Assembly (NCBI GenBank): GCA_002320935.1
Contig: DCLG01000021.1
Coordinates: 9,484-17,240, forward strand
From: Pedobacter sp. UBA1654
GTDB taxonomy: Bacteria > Bacteroidota > Bacteroidia > Sphingobacteriales > Sphingobacteriaceae
DNA: 7,757 nucleotides
Reading direction: 5' to 3'
The position numbers were made by a program, and so were the translations under genes. Of the stretch, positions 1 through 7,338 are shown piece by piece. Below the pieces are notes generated by a model, which had not been told where the DNA came from, ran no database searches, and worked only from the letters and a program-made list of their open reading frames with translations. Position 1 is the first letter of the stretch. The number at the start of each line of letters is the position of its first letter.

Positions 1-331
1 TGATGGAAATATTGCTTTCCCTTTCCATCTTGTAAACATCCGTAATCTGGTCATCAACTGTGTTGGGAGATACCTTAATAAAGGTTAAGTTCTTCTCGCT
101 TTTAGCGGCAGCGGCTTTACCAGCCAATAAGCTGTTGTACGGGATGAAGGTGAAACCGTCAAATAAAGGGCGGTATGAAGGGAGATTAGGTTTAACAGCA
201 GTCGACTTTGCGGCCTTTTTAGATCTGCTGAAATAGTTCACACTGTCAGACTTCTGAGCAAAAACACTAATGTTGCATAAAATACCAATGCATATTATGC
301 AAAAGAATTGAAGCAGCTTAGATTTAGTCAT
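1..331 (-). CDS. Exported protein of unknown function, N-terminal part (runs off the left edge)
   Basis: An open frame reads leftward from ATG 331 to the window edge: 110 complete codons and no stop, so the C-terminal part is missing. The first 25 or so residues are a classic Sec signal peptide: a short basic start (MTKSK), a hydrophobic core rich in Leu, Ile, Cys and Phe, and a probable cleavage after VFA before Gln. No Cys sits at the cleavage position, so a lipoprotein is unlikely. The mature part begins with a Lys/Ser/Ala-rich linker, then a segment containing LPSYRPLFDGFTFIPYNSL. I do not recognise the family. The product is probably periplasmic or outer-membrane associated. A second in-frame ATG lies at 343, but it would sit only a few bases after the predicted transcription start. 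ATG 331 has an A-rich stretch before it and gives the better signal peptide, so I chose it. The gene is divergent from kup. Confidence 0.7.
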   Translation of the reverse strand, partial: MTKSKLLQFFCIICIGILCNISVFAQKSDSVNYFSRSKKAAKSTAVKPNLPSYRPLFDGFTFIPYNSLLAGKAAAAKSEKNLTFIKVSPNTVDDQITDVYKMERESNISI

Positions 332-352
332 GTTTTTTCCCATCGATAGCGC

Positions 353-360
353 CAAAAGTA
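353..360 (-). promoter_or_regulatory. Bacteroidota -7 promoter element for the exported protein
   Basis: Read on the minus strand this is TACTTTTG, an exact match to TAnnTTTG, the -7 element used by the Bacteroidota primary sigma factor. Transcription would start about 5 bases downstream, near 347-349, leaving a leader of about 16-18 bases before ATG 331. No clear TTG -33 element is visible at the usual 17-23 base spacing; the upstream region is simply T/A-rich. The placement supports it, but it is a motif match only. Confidence 0.55.
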
Positions 361-426
361 TAAATAAATAAACAATAAACTACGGCGAAATGTTTAGAAA
401 TCGGATATTTAACAAAAATTAACATT

Positions 427-456
427 AATGCACTTCTTCCGCTAATAAAGTGCATT
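427..456 (+). promoter_or_regulatory. Hairpin with T-tract in the kup leader
   Basis: AATGCACTT (427-435) and AAGTGCATT (448-456) form a perfect 9-bp inverted repeat with a 12-base loop, followed by T's through 459. The shape is that of a weak intrinsic terminator on the plus strand, yet no plus-strand gene lies upstream for it to end. It touches the TTG 458 candidate start of kup. It could be an attenuator, a palindromic protein-binding site, or part of the kup promoter region, since the overlapping CATTTTTG (453-460) matches 7 of 8 positions of TAnnTTTG. The repeat is seen directly; its function is unknown. Confidence 0.4.
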
Positions 457-457
457 T

Positions 458-2440
458 TTGAACTCGAATTTTACTCATCTTTTTTCAGTGTCAAGTACAA
501 CGAATATTCAAAAGCTCTCCGGAGCCGGTCTATTAATCAGTCTGGGAATCGTTTACGGAGATATCGGAACATCTCCATTGTATACCTTAAGAGCTATCTT
601 TAATACTGTGAACAGCGCAGGTCAGCCGGTTACCCCGATGATTGTGCTTGGAGCGCTTTCCTGCATTATCTGGACCCTTACTTTACAAACAACCATCAAG
701 TACGTCGTCATCACCCTTCGGGCCGATAATAAAGGGGAGGGGGGAATCCTGTCGCTCTATTCTTTGGTGCGTAAAAAAGCCAAATGGCTGGTCGTCCCCG
801 CCATTCTAGGTGGATGTGCATTACTCGCTGATGGCATTATCACGCCAAGTATCACGGTAACCACAGCCATTGAAGGACTGCAGTTTAAGTTTCCTGCTGT
901 GCAGGTAATACCGATTGTTATTGTGATCATTACGGTGCTGTTTATTATTCAGCAGTACGGAACAAGCCTGGTTGGTAAACTATTCGGGCCCATCATGCTG
1001 ATCTGGTTTACAACACTTGGTGTACTGGGGATGCTGTATGTGGTTCAGGATTTCAGCATTCTGAAGGCCTTAAACCCATACTATGCAGGACATTTGCTTG
1101 CAACAAATCCCATGGCGCTTGTAATACTTGGCGGTGTATTCCTTTGTACAACAGGGGCAGAGGCCTTGTATTCAGATCTTGGTCACTGTGGTAAACAGAA
1201 TATTCGTGTAAGTTGGATCTTTGTGAAGATCACTTTAATTGTAAACTACCTCGGACAAGGTGTTTGGTTGTTAAAACATCCGGATTTTAACGCAAATGTG
1301 AACCCTTTTTACGAGATCGTTCCGCCTCAGTATCTGCTTTTTATGGTGGCATTGGCAACACTGGCTGCCATTATCGCCAGTCAGGCAATGATTACCGGCT
1401 CGTTTACGCTGATCTCAGAAGCGGTACGCTTAAATCTCTGGCCTAAAGTGCACATCTCCTATCCAAGTAACCACAAAGGGCAGATCTATGTGCCCTCAAT
1501 CAATTGGTTATTGTGTATCGGCTGTATTGCCGTGGTGCTGCTCTTTAAAAAGTCAGTCAACATGGAGGGAGCCTACGGATTGGCCATCAACCTTACCTTT
1601 CTGACCACCACGATTCTGATCGCCTACTACATGAAGGCCAAGAAGGTCCCGATGTATCTGATCGTGATCTTTCTGTTAATATATGGCGCATTGGAACTAT
1701 CCTTCCTGGCGGGTAACATGACCAAGTTCCTTCATGGTGGATTTGTAACTTTACTCATCGGCGCGGCACTGTTTAGTGTAATGTGGGGCTGGTACGTAGC
1801 GAGAAAGATCAAGAACAGGTTCGTTAAATATGTGGGTATCGACGATTATTTTGAGCTGATCAGTGAGCTGAGTGAGGATAAGACTATCGCTAAGTACTCA
1901 TCTCAGTTGGTTTATCTGACGAGTGCAAACTTTAAAACCGAGATTGAATCTAAAATCATCTATTCTATTCTTCAAAAAGAACCTAAACGTGCAGATATCT
2001 ATTGGCTGGTTCACGTGGACGTTGTAGATGAGCCTTTTACAAGGGAGTATAAGGTGGAATTCCTCATCCCCGGAAAACTGATCCGCATAGACTTCAAACT
2101 TGGATTCCGGGTGGAGCAACGTATCAATATCCTGTTCAGAAAGGTTGTAGAAGATCTGGTTGCCAATGGCGAAGTAGATATTACGAGCCAGTATGCATCT
2201 TTGAAGAAACACAAAATTGCAGGAGATTTCAGGTTCATTCTGCTTGAGAAACACTTGTCGCGCTTTACAACATTGAATCTGTATGAACGCAGCATCATGA
2301 CGTACTACTTTCTTCTGAAGCGACTGAGCCTTTCTGAGGAACGAAGTTTTGGTCTTGATTCCAGTTATGTTGATGTGGAGAAGGTTCCATTGATCTTTGT
2401 TTCTACAGACGACATAGAGCTGACCAGATTGCCAGCATAA
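458..2440 (+). CDS. kup: KUP-family potassium uptake transporter
   Basis: This inner-membrane secondary transporter (KUP/HAK/KT family) brings in K+, most likely by proton symport. The 660 residues are close to the usual 620-660. Family hallmarks are present in order: GDIGTSPLY at 34-42, ADGIITPSITV at 124-134, TGAEALYSDLGHCGK at 232-246, the SQAMITGSF helix at 308-316, GQIYVPSINWLL at 341-352 and HGGF at 426-429. About twelve membrane segments occupy residues 22-450, and a cytosolic domain of roughly 200 residues follows. The frame opens after TAA 446-448. TTG 458 is the first possible start, but GTG 488 gives MSSTTNIQKLSGAG, an N-terminus more like typical family members. GTG also fits better if the -7-like element at 453-460 is real. 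No Shine-Dalgarno sequence helps decide. The gene appears monocistronic, with a strong terminator 23 bases after the stop. Function is certain at family level; the start is not. Confidence 0.95.
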   Translation: MNSNFTHLFSVSSTTNIQKLSGAGLLISLGIVYGDIGTSPLYTLRAIFNTVNSAGQPVTPMIVLGALSCIIWTLTLQTTIKYVVITLRADNKGEGGILSLYSLVRKKAKWLVVPAILGGCALLADGIITPSITVTTAIEGLQFKFPAVQVIPIVIVIITVLFIIQQYGTSLVGKLFGPIMLIWFTTLGVLGMLYVVQDFSILKALNPYYAGHLLATNPMALVILGGVFLCTTGAEALYSDLGHCGKQNIRVSWIFVKITLIVNYLGQGVWLLKHPDFNANVNPFYEIVPPQYLLFMVALATLAAIIASQAMITGSFTLISEAVRLNLWPKVHISYPSNHKGQIYVPSINWLLCIGCIAVVLLFKKSVNMEGAYGLAINLTFLTTTILIAYYMKAKKVPMYLIVIFLLIYGALELSFLAGNMTKFLHGGFVTLLIGAALFSVMWGWYVARKIKNRFVKYVGIDDYFELISELSEDKTIAKYSSQLVYLTSANFKTEIESKIIYSILQKEPKRADIYWLVHVDVVDEPFTREYKVEFLIPGKLIRIDFKLGFRVEQRINILFRKVVEDLVANGEVDITSQYASLKKHKIAGDFRFILLEKHLSRFTTLNLYERSIMTYYFLLKRLSLSEERSFGLDSSYVDVEKVPLIFVSTDDIELTRLPA

Positions 2441-2462
2441 AAAACAATATTTAAAAACAGCC

Positions 2463-2497
2463 AAGCCGCTCCTTGTCATATAGGAGGCGGCTTTTCT
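2463..2497 (+). terminator. Intrinsic terminator of kup
   Basis: AAGCCGC (2463-2469) pairs with GCGGCTT (2487-2493). The stem extends through TCCT (2470-2473) pairing with AGGA (2482-2485), with one bulged G at 2486 and an 8-base loop. TTTTCTTTTT follows the stem. It lies 23 bases after the kup stop, where a rho-independent terminator is expected. Confidence 0.88.
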
Positions 2498-2670
2498 TTT
2501 TCCTATGCTAAGCTCCAGGTATGTTGCAGCAATTGTACAGCTTTAGCTGAAGCATGGGTGTCCAACACTTGTAGCATTGCTGCAGGATCACTGTAATTCA
2601 CTGCTATTTGAACATACTACTTCAGCAAGCAATTCAGATCGAAGCTCAGATTCATACCTGATTTAGAATT
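2498..2670. other. Intergenic stretch between convergent genes, with no convincing gene
   Basis: About 170 bases lie between the two hairpin terminators. No ORF above about 35 codons is present on either strand and no promoter is evident. It holds an inverted repeat, TGCAGCAAT (2525-2533) with ATTGCTGCA (2576-2584), enclosing the small hairpin GTGT-cca-ACAC. It also holds a short coding-like stretch on the minus strand, listed separately. A small structured RNA cannot be excluded, but nothing identifies one. Confidence 0.5.
2503..2616 (-). pseudogene. Possible remnant of a protein C-terminus (weak)
   Basis: On the minus strand the frame ending in TAG 2503-2505 is open for about 37 codons, bounded upstream by TAG at 2617-2619. 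It reads SDPAAMLQVLDTHASAKAVQ and then LLQHTWSLA before the stop. This has a more protein-like, helix-forming composition than random intergenic DNA. Upstream a different frame reads YESELRSELLAEVV, as if one frameshift had split a single reading frame. Possible intact starts inside it are GTG 2601 and ATG 2577 (24 residues). It could be a decayed gene end, a very small gene or chance. I recognise no family. Confidence 0.15.
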
Positions 2671-2715
2671 ACATTACAAAGCCGCTTTCCCTTTCGGGAA
2701 GCGGCTTTGTAATGT
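2671..2715 (-). terminator. Long hairpin terminator of the APC permease, possibly bidirectional
   Basis: ACATTACAAAGCCGCTT (2671-2687) pairs perfectly with 2699-2715. CCC (2689-2691) pairs with GGG (2696-2698), with one bulged T at 2688 and a TTTC loop. That makes a stem of about 20 bp. It starts 27 bases after the permease stop. The GC core is flanked by AAA on one side and TTT on the other, inside the stem, so it can act on either strand. No long unpaired T-run follows. The GCCGC/GCGGC core is also in the kup terminator. Confidence 0.75.
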
Positions 2716-2742
2716 GGTAAATATGATGGCTATGTTTCGCTA

Positions 2743-4695
2743 CTAGGCAGACCGGTCGGGATTGTTCAGTTTACTATGTTTGTAACCATAGCAAAAGTAA
2801 ACAACAAGACCGATGATTAGCCAGATCCCAAATCCGAGCCAGTTGGAAATACCAAGCTCGCACATCATGTACAGGCAGCAAAGCAGGCCGAGTACCGGGA
2901 TTAAAGAAAGGTTTTTCTTGATGCAGTAATAAGCAACGGCACAGCAGATAAAGAAGAATATCCACATCGGAATCTTGTGCTTAAACAAATTCCATCCGTA
3001 TTCGTATTTCTTCTCCTGATCCACAGCTGCACGGTCTACAAAGTCCTGATATTGCGCATCGCTTAATCTATTCAGATAAGCTTCGGTGTCAACGTTCTTT
3101 TCAATCAGATTTGCTTTTTGTTCGTCAAGCAGAATCTGATCCTGCACGGCTTTTAACTCTTGAGCGTTAAGCGAGGTTACGAAAGTTACCGGACTGTATA
3201 GTTGTGGCTGATTGGTGACGAATGCAGTAGTTTCTTTTTTGAATACTGTGAAGCACAACACCAGTGCAGCAATCAATGCTGGCGGAATGATGTATTTGCT
3301 ATTTGCATAAGGAATTTTAAACTTCCGCTGAATGTCTGTGCGATCCTGTAAAACCAATACACCTGCACAAACCAGTACGAAGGCGAACAAAGTTCCAATG
3401 GAACATAAATCCGTCACGATGGTCAGGTTCATAAACAGGGAAGGTACTGCTACTACAAAACCTACTACGATGGTTGAAAAAGAAGGTGTCTGATATTTTG
3501 GGTGTATTCTGGAGAAAGCTTTTGGCAACAAGCCATCACGGCTCATGCTCATCCATATCCTTGGCTGTCCCATCTGAAATACCAATAGTACGCTGGCCAT
3601 GGCAAAGACTGCACTCACAGCGATGATACCGCTCATCAGTTTTAAATCGATTTGATCAAATACGAAAGCAAGCGGATCACCTACAGCAAGAAGGCTATAG
3701 TTGACAATTCCGGTTAGTACTAAGGCAATAGCCACATAAAGTACCGTACAGATGATAATGGCCCACATCATACCCCTGGGCAGGTCGCGCTGCGGATCCT
3801 TACATTCCTCTGCGGTTGTAGAGATGGCATCAAAGCCAATATAGGCGAAGAACACTGCTGATACGCCTTTGAGGATCCCACTCACGCCATTTGGTGCAAA
3901 TGGATCCCAGTTACCAAGATCAACATAGAAGACCCCTACAGAAAGTACAAGTAGAATAACCGCGAGTTTAATAACAACCATCGCATTACTGGCATTCCGT
4001 GATTCTTTCATTCCGCGGTAAACAAGCCATGTGATGAAGATGATTATACCCAGCGCAGGCAGATCCGCCACAATGTGGAAGTCGCCGATTCTAGGGGCCG
4101 TAATCCAGGCGTTATTAGCTATTCTGGTGGCGTCGTCCAGTTTGGAGTAATCCTTGCCTGCTGCCACCAGCGCTTCAGCATGCTTGTGCGCGTTCAATGC
4201 GGTAAGGTAGTCCATGGTCATCCAATCTGGCAGGTTGATGCCAGTGATATTCAGTGCCGGTATATTTATGGAGGAGAGCAAGCCCGTAAAGTAATCGGAC
4301 CAGGATATGGCCACAGTAATGTTTCCAACTGCATATTCCATAATCAGCGACCAGCCGATGATCCAGGCAACCAGCTCACCGAAAGCAACATAGGAGTAAG
4401 TATATGCACTACCGGATACCGGCACCATAGAAGCAAACTCAGCATAGGCAAAAGCCGCGAAACTACAGGCGATCGCCGTAAAAATAAAAAGAAAGATTAC
4501 GGCCGGACCGCCATCGGCACTTGCTTTACCAATCGTACTGAAAATCCCTGCGCCGATAATTGCTGCAATACCGAATGCAGTCAGGTCTCGAACCCCCAAT
4601 GTTTTATGTAAGGAGGTGCCATGTTCGCCATAGCCCTTTTCTGCATCTTCTAAGATTTTGGTAATAGATTTTTTTCTGAGTAGTTTCTCAAGCAT
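2743..4695 (-). CDS. APC-family amino acid permease, cationic amino acid transporter (CAT) type
   Basis: This inner-membrane permease of the amino acid-polyamine-organocation superfamily has 650 residues, against about 460-500 for typical bacterial members. The broken TM1 substrate motif GIAAIIGAGIF is at 42-52, the TM6 region with GFDAISTTAEECKDP at 287-301, and FQMGQPRIWMSMSRDGLLP at 373-391, all typical of the CAT branch. I count about 14 membrane segments. The extra length lies mainly in two hydrophilic insertions, at about 141-208 and 488-573. By APC topology both should face the periplasm. The N-terminal 35 residues are a basic cytosolic tail. Substrate cannot be read from sequence; basic or broad-range amino acids are the family expectation. 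The gene follows the peptidase after 55 bases but has its own promoter there, and it ends at a strong hairpin. ATG 4695 is the natural start, since the conserved core follows directly. Confidence 0.92.
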   Translation of the reverse strand: MLEKLLRKKSITKILEDAEKGYGEHGTSLHKTLGVRDLTAFGIAAIIGAGIFSTIGKASADGGPAVIFLFIFTAIACSFAAFAYAEFASMVPVSGSAYTYSYVAFGELVAWIIGWSLIMEYAVGNITVAISWSDYFTGLLSSINIPALNITGINLPDWMTMDYLTALNAHKHAEALVAAGKDYSKLDDATRIANNAWITAPRIGDFHIVADLPALGIIIFITWLVYRGMKESRNASNAMVVIKLAVILLVLSVGVFYVDLGNWDPFAPNGVSGILKGVSAVFFAYIGFDAISTTAEECKDPQRDLPRGMMWAIIICTVLYVAIALVLTGIVNYSLLAVGDPLAFVFDQIDLKLMSGIIAVSAVFAMASVLLVFQMGQPRIWMSMSRDGLLPKAFSRIHPKYQTPSFSTIVVGFVVAVPSLFMNLTIVTDLCSIGTLFAFVLVCAGVLVLQDRTDIQRKFKIPYANSKYIIPPALIAALVLCFTVFKKETTAFVTNQPQLYSPVTFVTSLNAQELKAVQDQILLDEQKANLIEKNVDTEAYLNRLSDAQYQDFVDRAAVDQEKKYEYGWNLFKHKIPMWIFFFICCAVAYYCIKKNLSLIPVLGLLCCLYMMCELGISNWLGFGIWLIIGLVVYFCYGYKHSKLNNPDRSA

Positions 4696-4726
4696 ATATC
4701 AGTGTCAGTGGGGTTATTTGTGTCTT

Positions 4727-4759
4727 CAAACTTAGATAATTTGTTGCGATCTAATCCAA
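4727..4759 (-). promoter_or_regulatory. Bacteroidota-type promoter of the APC permease
   Basis: On the minus strand TAAGTTTG (4734-4727) matches TAnnTTTG exactly. A TTG (4759-4757) lies 22 bases upstream, within the -33 spacing reported for Bacteroidota. Transcription would start near 4720-4722, giving a leader of about 25 bases before ATG 4695. The -33 element overlaps the end of the peptidase gene, just before its stop. The site suggests the permease is transcribed independently of the engB cluster, although no terminator is seen in the gap, so read-through is possible. Confidence 0.6.
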
Positions 4760-6466
4760 CTTGGCCAATTCATTTTTGATAAAGGCTGCAAGTTCCGCCA
4801 CGTAATCCACACTGAAATCAAATTTGATCCCTGCCGTTTCATAGATCTCATTCATTGGTTTGGTGTATCCTAAAGCCAATGCGTCGAGGTATTGCTTTAA
4901 TGCTTTATTCGGATCTTCTTTATAGTTCTTGTAAATGGCAATTGCTCCAAGTTGTGCTATGGCATACTCAATGTAATAGAATGGTACTTCAAACAGGTGC
5001 AGCTGTTTCTGCCAAAGGTTGCCGTATGATGCTTCTAGGCCTTCCCAGTCTGTAAAACCAGCACCAAACCTGCTATAGATCTGCTTGAAAGCTGTTTCAC
5101 GCTCCGCTGCATTATGTCCGGGATTGGTATAGATCCAGTGCTGGAACTGGTCGATAACTGCTACCCATGGCAGTGTCTTTAATACATCAATAAGTTGTTC
5201 GCGCTTTGCACGGATCAAATCCTCCTCTTTATCGAAGTAAACATCCCACTGGTCCATCGTAATCAGCTCCATACTCATTGATGCAAGTTCAGCAACTTCT
5301 GAAGGGCAGTGTTTAAAATCGTTCAATTCCAGATCTGCTGTCAGGAATGTATGCACCGCATGGCCACCCTCATGAACCATCGTCGTGAGGTCGCGCAAGG
5401 TGTTAGCAGAATTCATAAATATGAAAGGTGCCCCGGTTTCCGCCAGCGGATAATTGTAACCACCTGGTGCCTTGCCTTTCCGGCTTTCCACGTCGAATAG
5501 CTTGTTCGCCTTCATTGTGGCCAGCATCTGGCCCAATTTGGGATCGATGCGATCAAAGCAGCTGATGGTCTTGTCAACAAGTTCTTCCCCGTTGGCGAAA
5601 GGTTTAAGTGCCGGCTTACCGCTGGTGCTTACATCCATATCCCATGGCTTTAACGGGCTGATACCAAGGTCTTCAGCGCGCTTATCGGCTTGTTCCTTAA
5701 GAATTGGTACAACTTCCTTTTCAATCGCTTCGGCAAATTTATAGCAATCTTTTGGTGTGTAGTCAAATCTACCCAGGGCTTGAAACATGTAATCCCTATA
5801 GTTTTCAAAGCCTGCATTCAGACTTACCTGGTGACGGATGCCGATCAACTCATCAAAAAGGATGTTTAATTCATCTTTATTCAGCAACCTTCGTTGCTGA
5901 ATGGCTTCCCATGCTTGCTGACGTACCTGGCGGCTAACATCCTTGAGAAAAGTGGCTGCCTGCTCTAGCGTATATTCCTGATCATTGATGTGTACACTCA
6001 TGGCACCACTAATGGCTTGGTATTTCTGCTGGGATACCTGAAGCTTAGTGAATAAAGGAATGTTTTCTTCCCTATAAATTTCAAGTGATTTCTTTATGCC
6101 TCTAAGGTATACGAAGTATTTATCCTGATCCAGCTCATCAACAAGTTCGTGGTTTACAAGCTTTATGTTCAGGGTATTGGTAATAGGGGCAATTTTAGGT
6201 TCAATTTCCGTAGCGAAGTATTGGAATGCCTGTACCAAAGCTTCGTTACCTGTATCACAGGTCATTTTGATGTAGCGCCAGGCGAAATCTTCCTCCAATG
6301 CAGCTTCAAGTTCACTTTTATCCTTCAGCCACTGCTCCAGATCTGCCAGGGTTGGCAAAGCCCGGGTTTGCAATTCATGAAAAATAGGTGCTAAATTATC
6401 CCATTTTATTTCAAGTTCCTGTGGAATATAGGTTCTGGTTTTTTTTGGTATGATTAAATCGATCAT
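4751..6466 (-). CDS. M3-family oligoendopeptidase (zinc metallopeptidase)
   Basis: This is a cytosolic zinc peptidase of the thimet-oligopeptidase clan (MEROPS M3, subfamily B-like), which cuts short peptides as part of peptide recycling. It has 571 residues, no signal peptide and no membrane segments. The zinc site HEGGH is at 365-369, with E366 as the catalytic base. E393, in VAELAS, is the expected third ligand, 28 residues after the first His, as usual in M3. The first 200 residues or so are the helical N-terminal domain. The length and the HEGGH variant fit the M3 group that is related to PepF but distinct from it, so I do not assign pepF. ATG 6466 lies 2 bases after the polyprenyltransferase stop, which indicates co-transcription and probable translational coupling. 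No active-site residue appears to be missing. Confidence 0.93.
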   Translation of the reverse strand: MIDLIIPKKTRTYIPQELEIKWDNLAPIFHELQTRALPTLADLEQWLKDKSELEAALEEDFAWRYIKMTCDTGNEALVQAFQYFATEIEPKIAPITNTLNIKLVNHELVDELDQDKYFVYLRGIKKSLEIYREENIPLFTKLQVSQQKYQAISGAMSVHINDQEYTLEQAATFLKDVSRQVRQQAWEAIQQRRLLNKDELNILFDELIGIRHQVSLNAGFENYRDYMFQALGRFDYTPKDCYKFAEAIEKEVVPILKEQADKRAEDLGISPLKPWDMDVSTSGKPALKPFANGEELVDKTISCFDRIDPKLGQMLATMKANKLFDVESRKGKAPGGYNYPLAETGAPFIFMNSANTLRDLTTMVHEGGHAVHTFLTADLELNDFKHCPSEVAELASMSMELITMDQWDVYFDKEEDLIRAKREQLIDVLKTLPWVAVIDQFQHWIYTNPGHNAAERETAFKQIYSRFGAGFTDWEGLEASYGNLWQKQLHLFEVPFYYIEYAIAQLGAIAIYKNYKEDPNKALKQYLDALALGYTKPMNEIYETAGIKFDFSVDYVAELAAFIKNELAKLD

Positions 6467-6468
6467 GG

Positions 6469-7335
6469 TTAAAAGTTATAATTGATTCTTAGAAAGGCAT
6501 CAAGTAAGAAACACAATGCAAACACGACGGAGGCATAGCCATTTGTGGTGGCAAATGCACGGTCTACTTTGCTGATGTCATTAGACTTTACCAGCAGGTG
6601 CTGGTAGATAAGCATAAAACAAAAAAAAGCAACCCCGATATAGTAAACAAAACTAAATTGACTAAAGAATATTGGTAGTATAACGCATATTGCTGAAAAC
6701 ACGTGTAAAAGCACGGATAATCTTAAAGCATTTTCTATTCCCAGCGCAGCTGGAATGGAATGCAGCTTTTCAGCACGGTCAAAGTCTTCATCTTGCAGTG
6801 CATAGATGATGTCGAATCCACTTACCCAAAAAAGTACAGCAAAGGAATATAGCACTGGAACAACGTCAAATTTACCCGTAACGGCAATGTAGGCACCAAT
6901 CGGCGCAAGTGATAAGCCAAGGCCCAATACCAGGTGGCAAAGTGCGGTAAATCTCTTGGTATAGCTATAAAATAGAACAACAAAGAGTGCTACAGGAGAG
7001 AGGTAAAGGCATAGATCGTTGATGAAAGCTGTTGCAATAACAAAAAGCAAGCAGTTCACAACAACGAAGATCAAGGCTTCATTGGCAGACACCCGGCCTG
7101 CTGGGATGTCACGCGTCACAGTTCGCGGATTCTTCGCGTCAATATCACGGTCCAGGTATCGGTTAAAAGCCATTGCAGCATTCCTGGCGAATACCATACA
7201 AAGTAGGACCAGTAACAGTAGAAACCAGTTAAAAGGTTGTGTCGTGGTGGTAACGCCCAGAAAAAAACCAATCATGGCAAAAGGAAGCGCAAAAATGGAA
7301 TGGGCGAATAGTACCAGCGAAAAGAATTTCTTCAT
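6469..7335 (-). CDS. UbiA-family polyprenyltransferase (UbiA-like, possibly MqnP)
   Basis: This integral membrane prenyltransferase joins a polyprenyl diphosphate chain to an aromatic acceptor. It has 288 residues, the usual UbiA length, with about nine membrane helices. The first Mg-diphosphate motif, NxxxDxxxD, is N58-D62-D66 (NRYLDRDID). The second, DIIYALQDEDFD at 175-186, supplies D175, Y178, D182 and D186. The sequence style matches the group usually labelled putative 4-hydroxybenzoate polyprenyltransferase, which includes MqnP of the futalosine menaquinone route. Bacteroidota generally make menaquinone rather than ubiquinone, so quinone prenylation there is the likeliest role, but the acceptor is inference. 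No other quinone gene is in view. It starts 3 bases after the engB stop and ends 2 bases before the peptidase, so all three probably share an mRNA. Confidence 0.9.
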   Translation of the reverse strand: MKKFFSLVLFAHSIFALPFAMIGFFLGVTTTTQPFNWFLLLLVLLCMVFARNAAMAFNRYLDRDIDAKNPRTVTRDIPAGRVSANEALIFVVVNCLLFVIATAFINDLCLYLSPVALFVVLFYSYTKRFTALCHLVLGLGLSLAPIGAYIAVTGKFDVVPVLYSFAVLFWVSGFDIIYALQDEDFDRAEKLHSIPAALGIENALRLSVLLHVFSAICVILPIFFSQFSFVYYIGVAFFCFMLIYQHLLVKSNDISKVDRAFATTNGYASVVFALCFLLDAFLRINYNF

Positions 7336-7338
7336 CTG

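Noticed and set aside
365..369. HEGGH (protein residues, peptidase) as a degenerate or broken zinc site
   Set aside because: HEGGH still satisfies HExxH, and the third ligand E393 is correctly spaced, so the enzyme should be active. Coordinates here are residue numbers within the 4751-6466 gene.
427..459. The kup leader hairpin as a plain terminator of an upstream gene
   Set aside because: The gene upstream runs the other way, so no plus-strand transcript is expected to end here; regulation or chance is more likely.
1898..2479. Minus-strand open frame of 193 codons over the end of kup
   Set aside because: It lies antisense to the conserved cytosolic domain of kup, shows no recognisable domain, is Cys/Phe-rich in the way shadow frames are, and begins inside the kup terminator hairpin.
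4075..4611. Plus-strand open frame of 178 codons antisense to the permease
   Set aside because: The opposite strand encodes the conserved APC core, including the TM1 motif. The plus-strand product has no hydrophobic or domain pattern and no promoter.
6471..6478. Possible internal promoter TAACTTTT (minus) before the peptidase
   Set aside because: It matches 7 of 8 positions of TAnnTTTG but sits in the last codons of the polyprenyltransferase, too close to ATG 6466 for a leader. The 2-base gap already explains expression by coupling.
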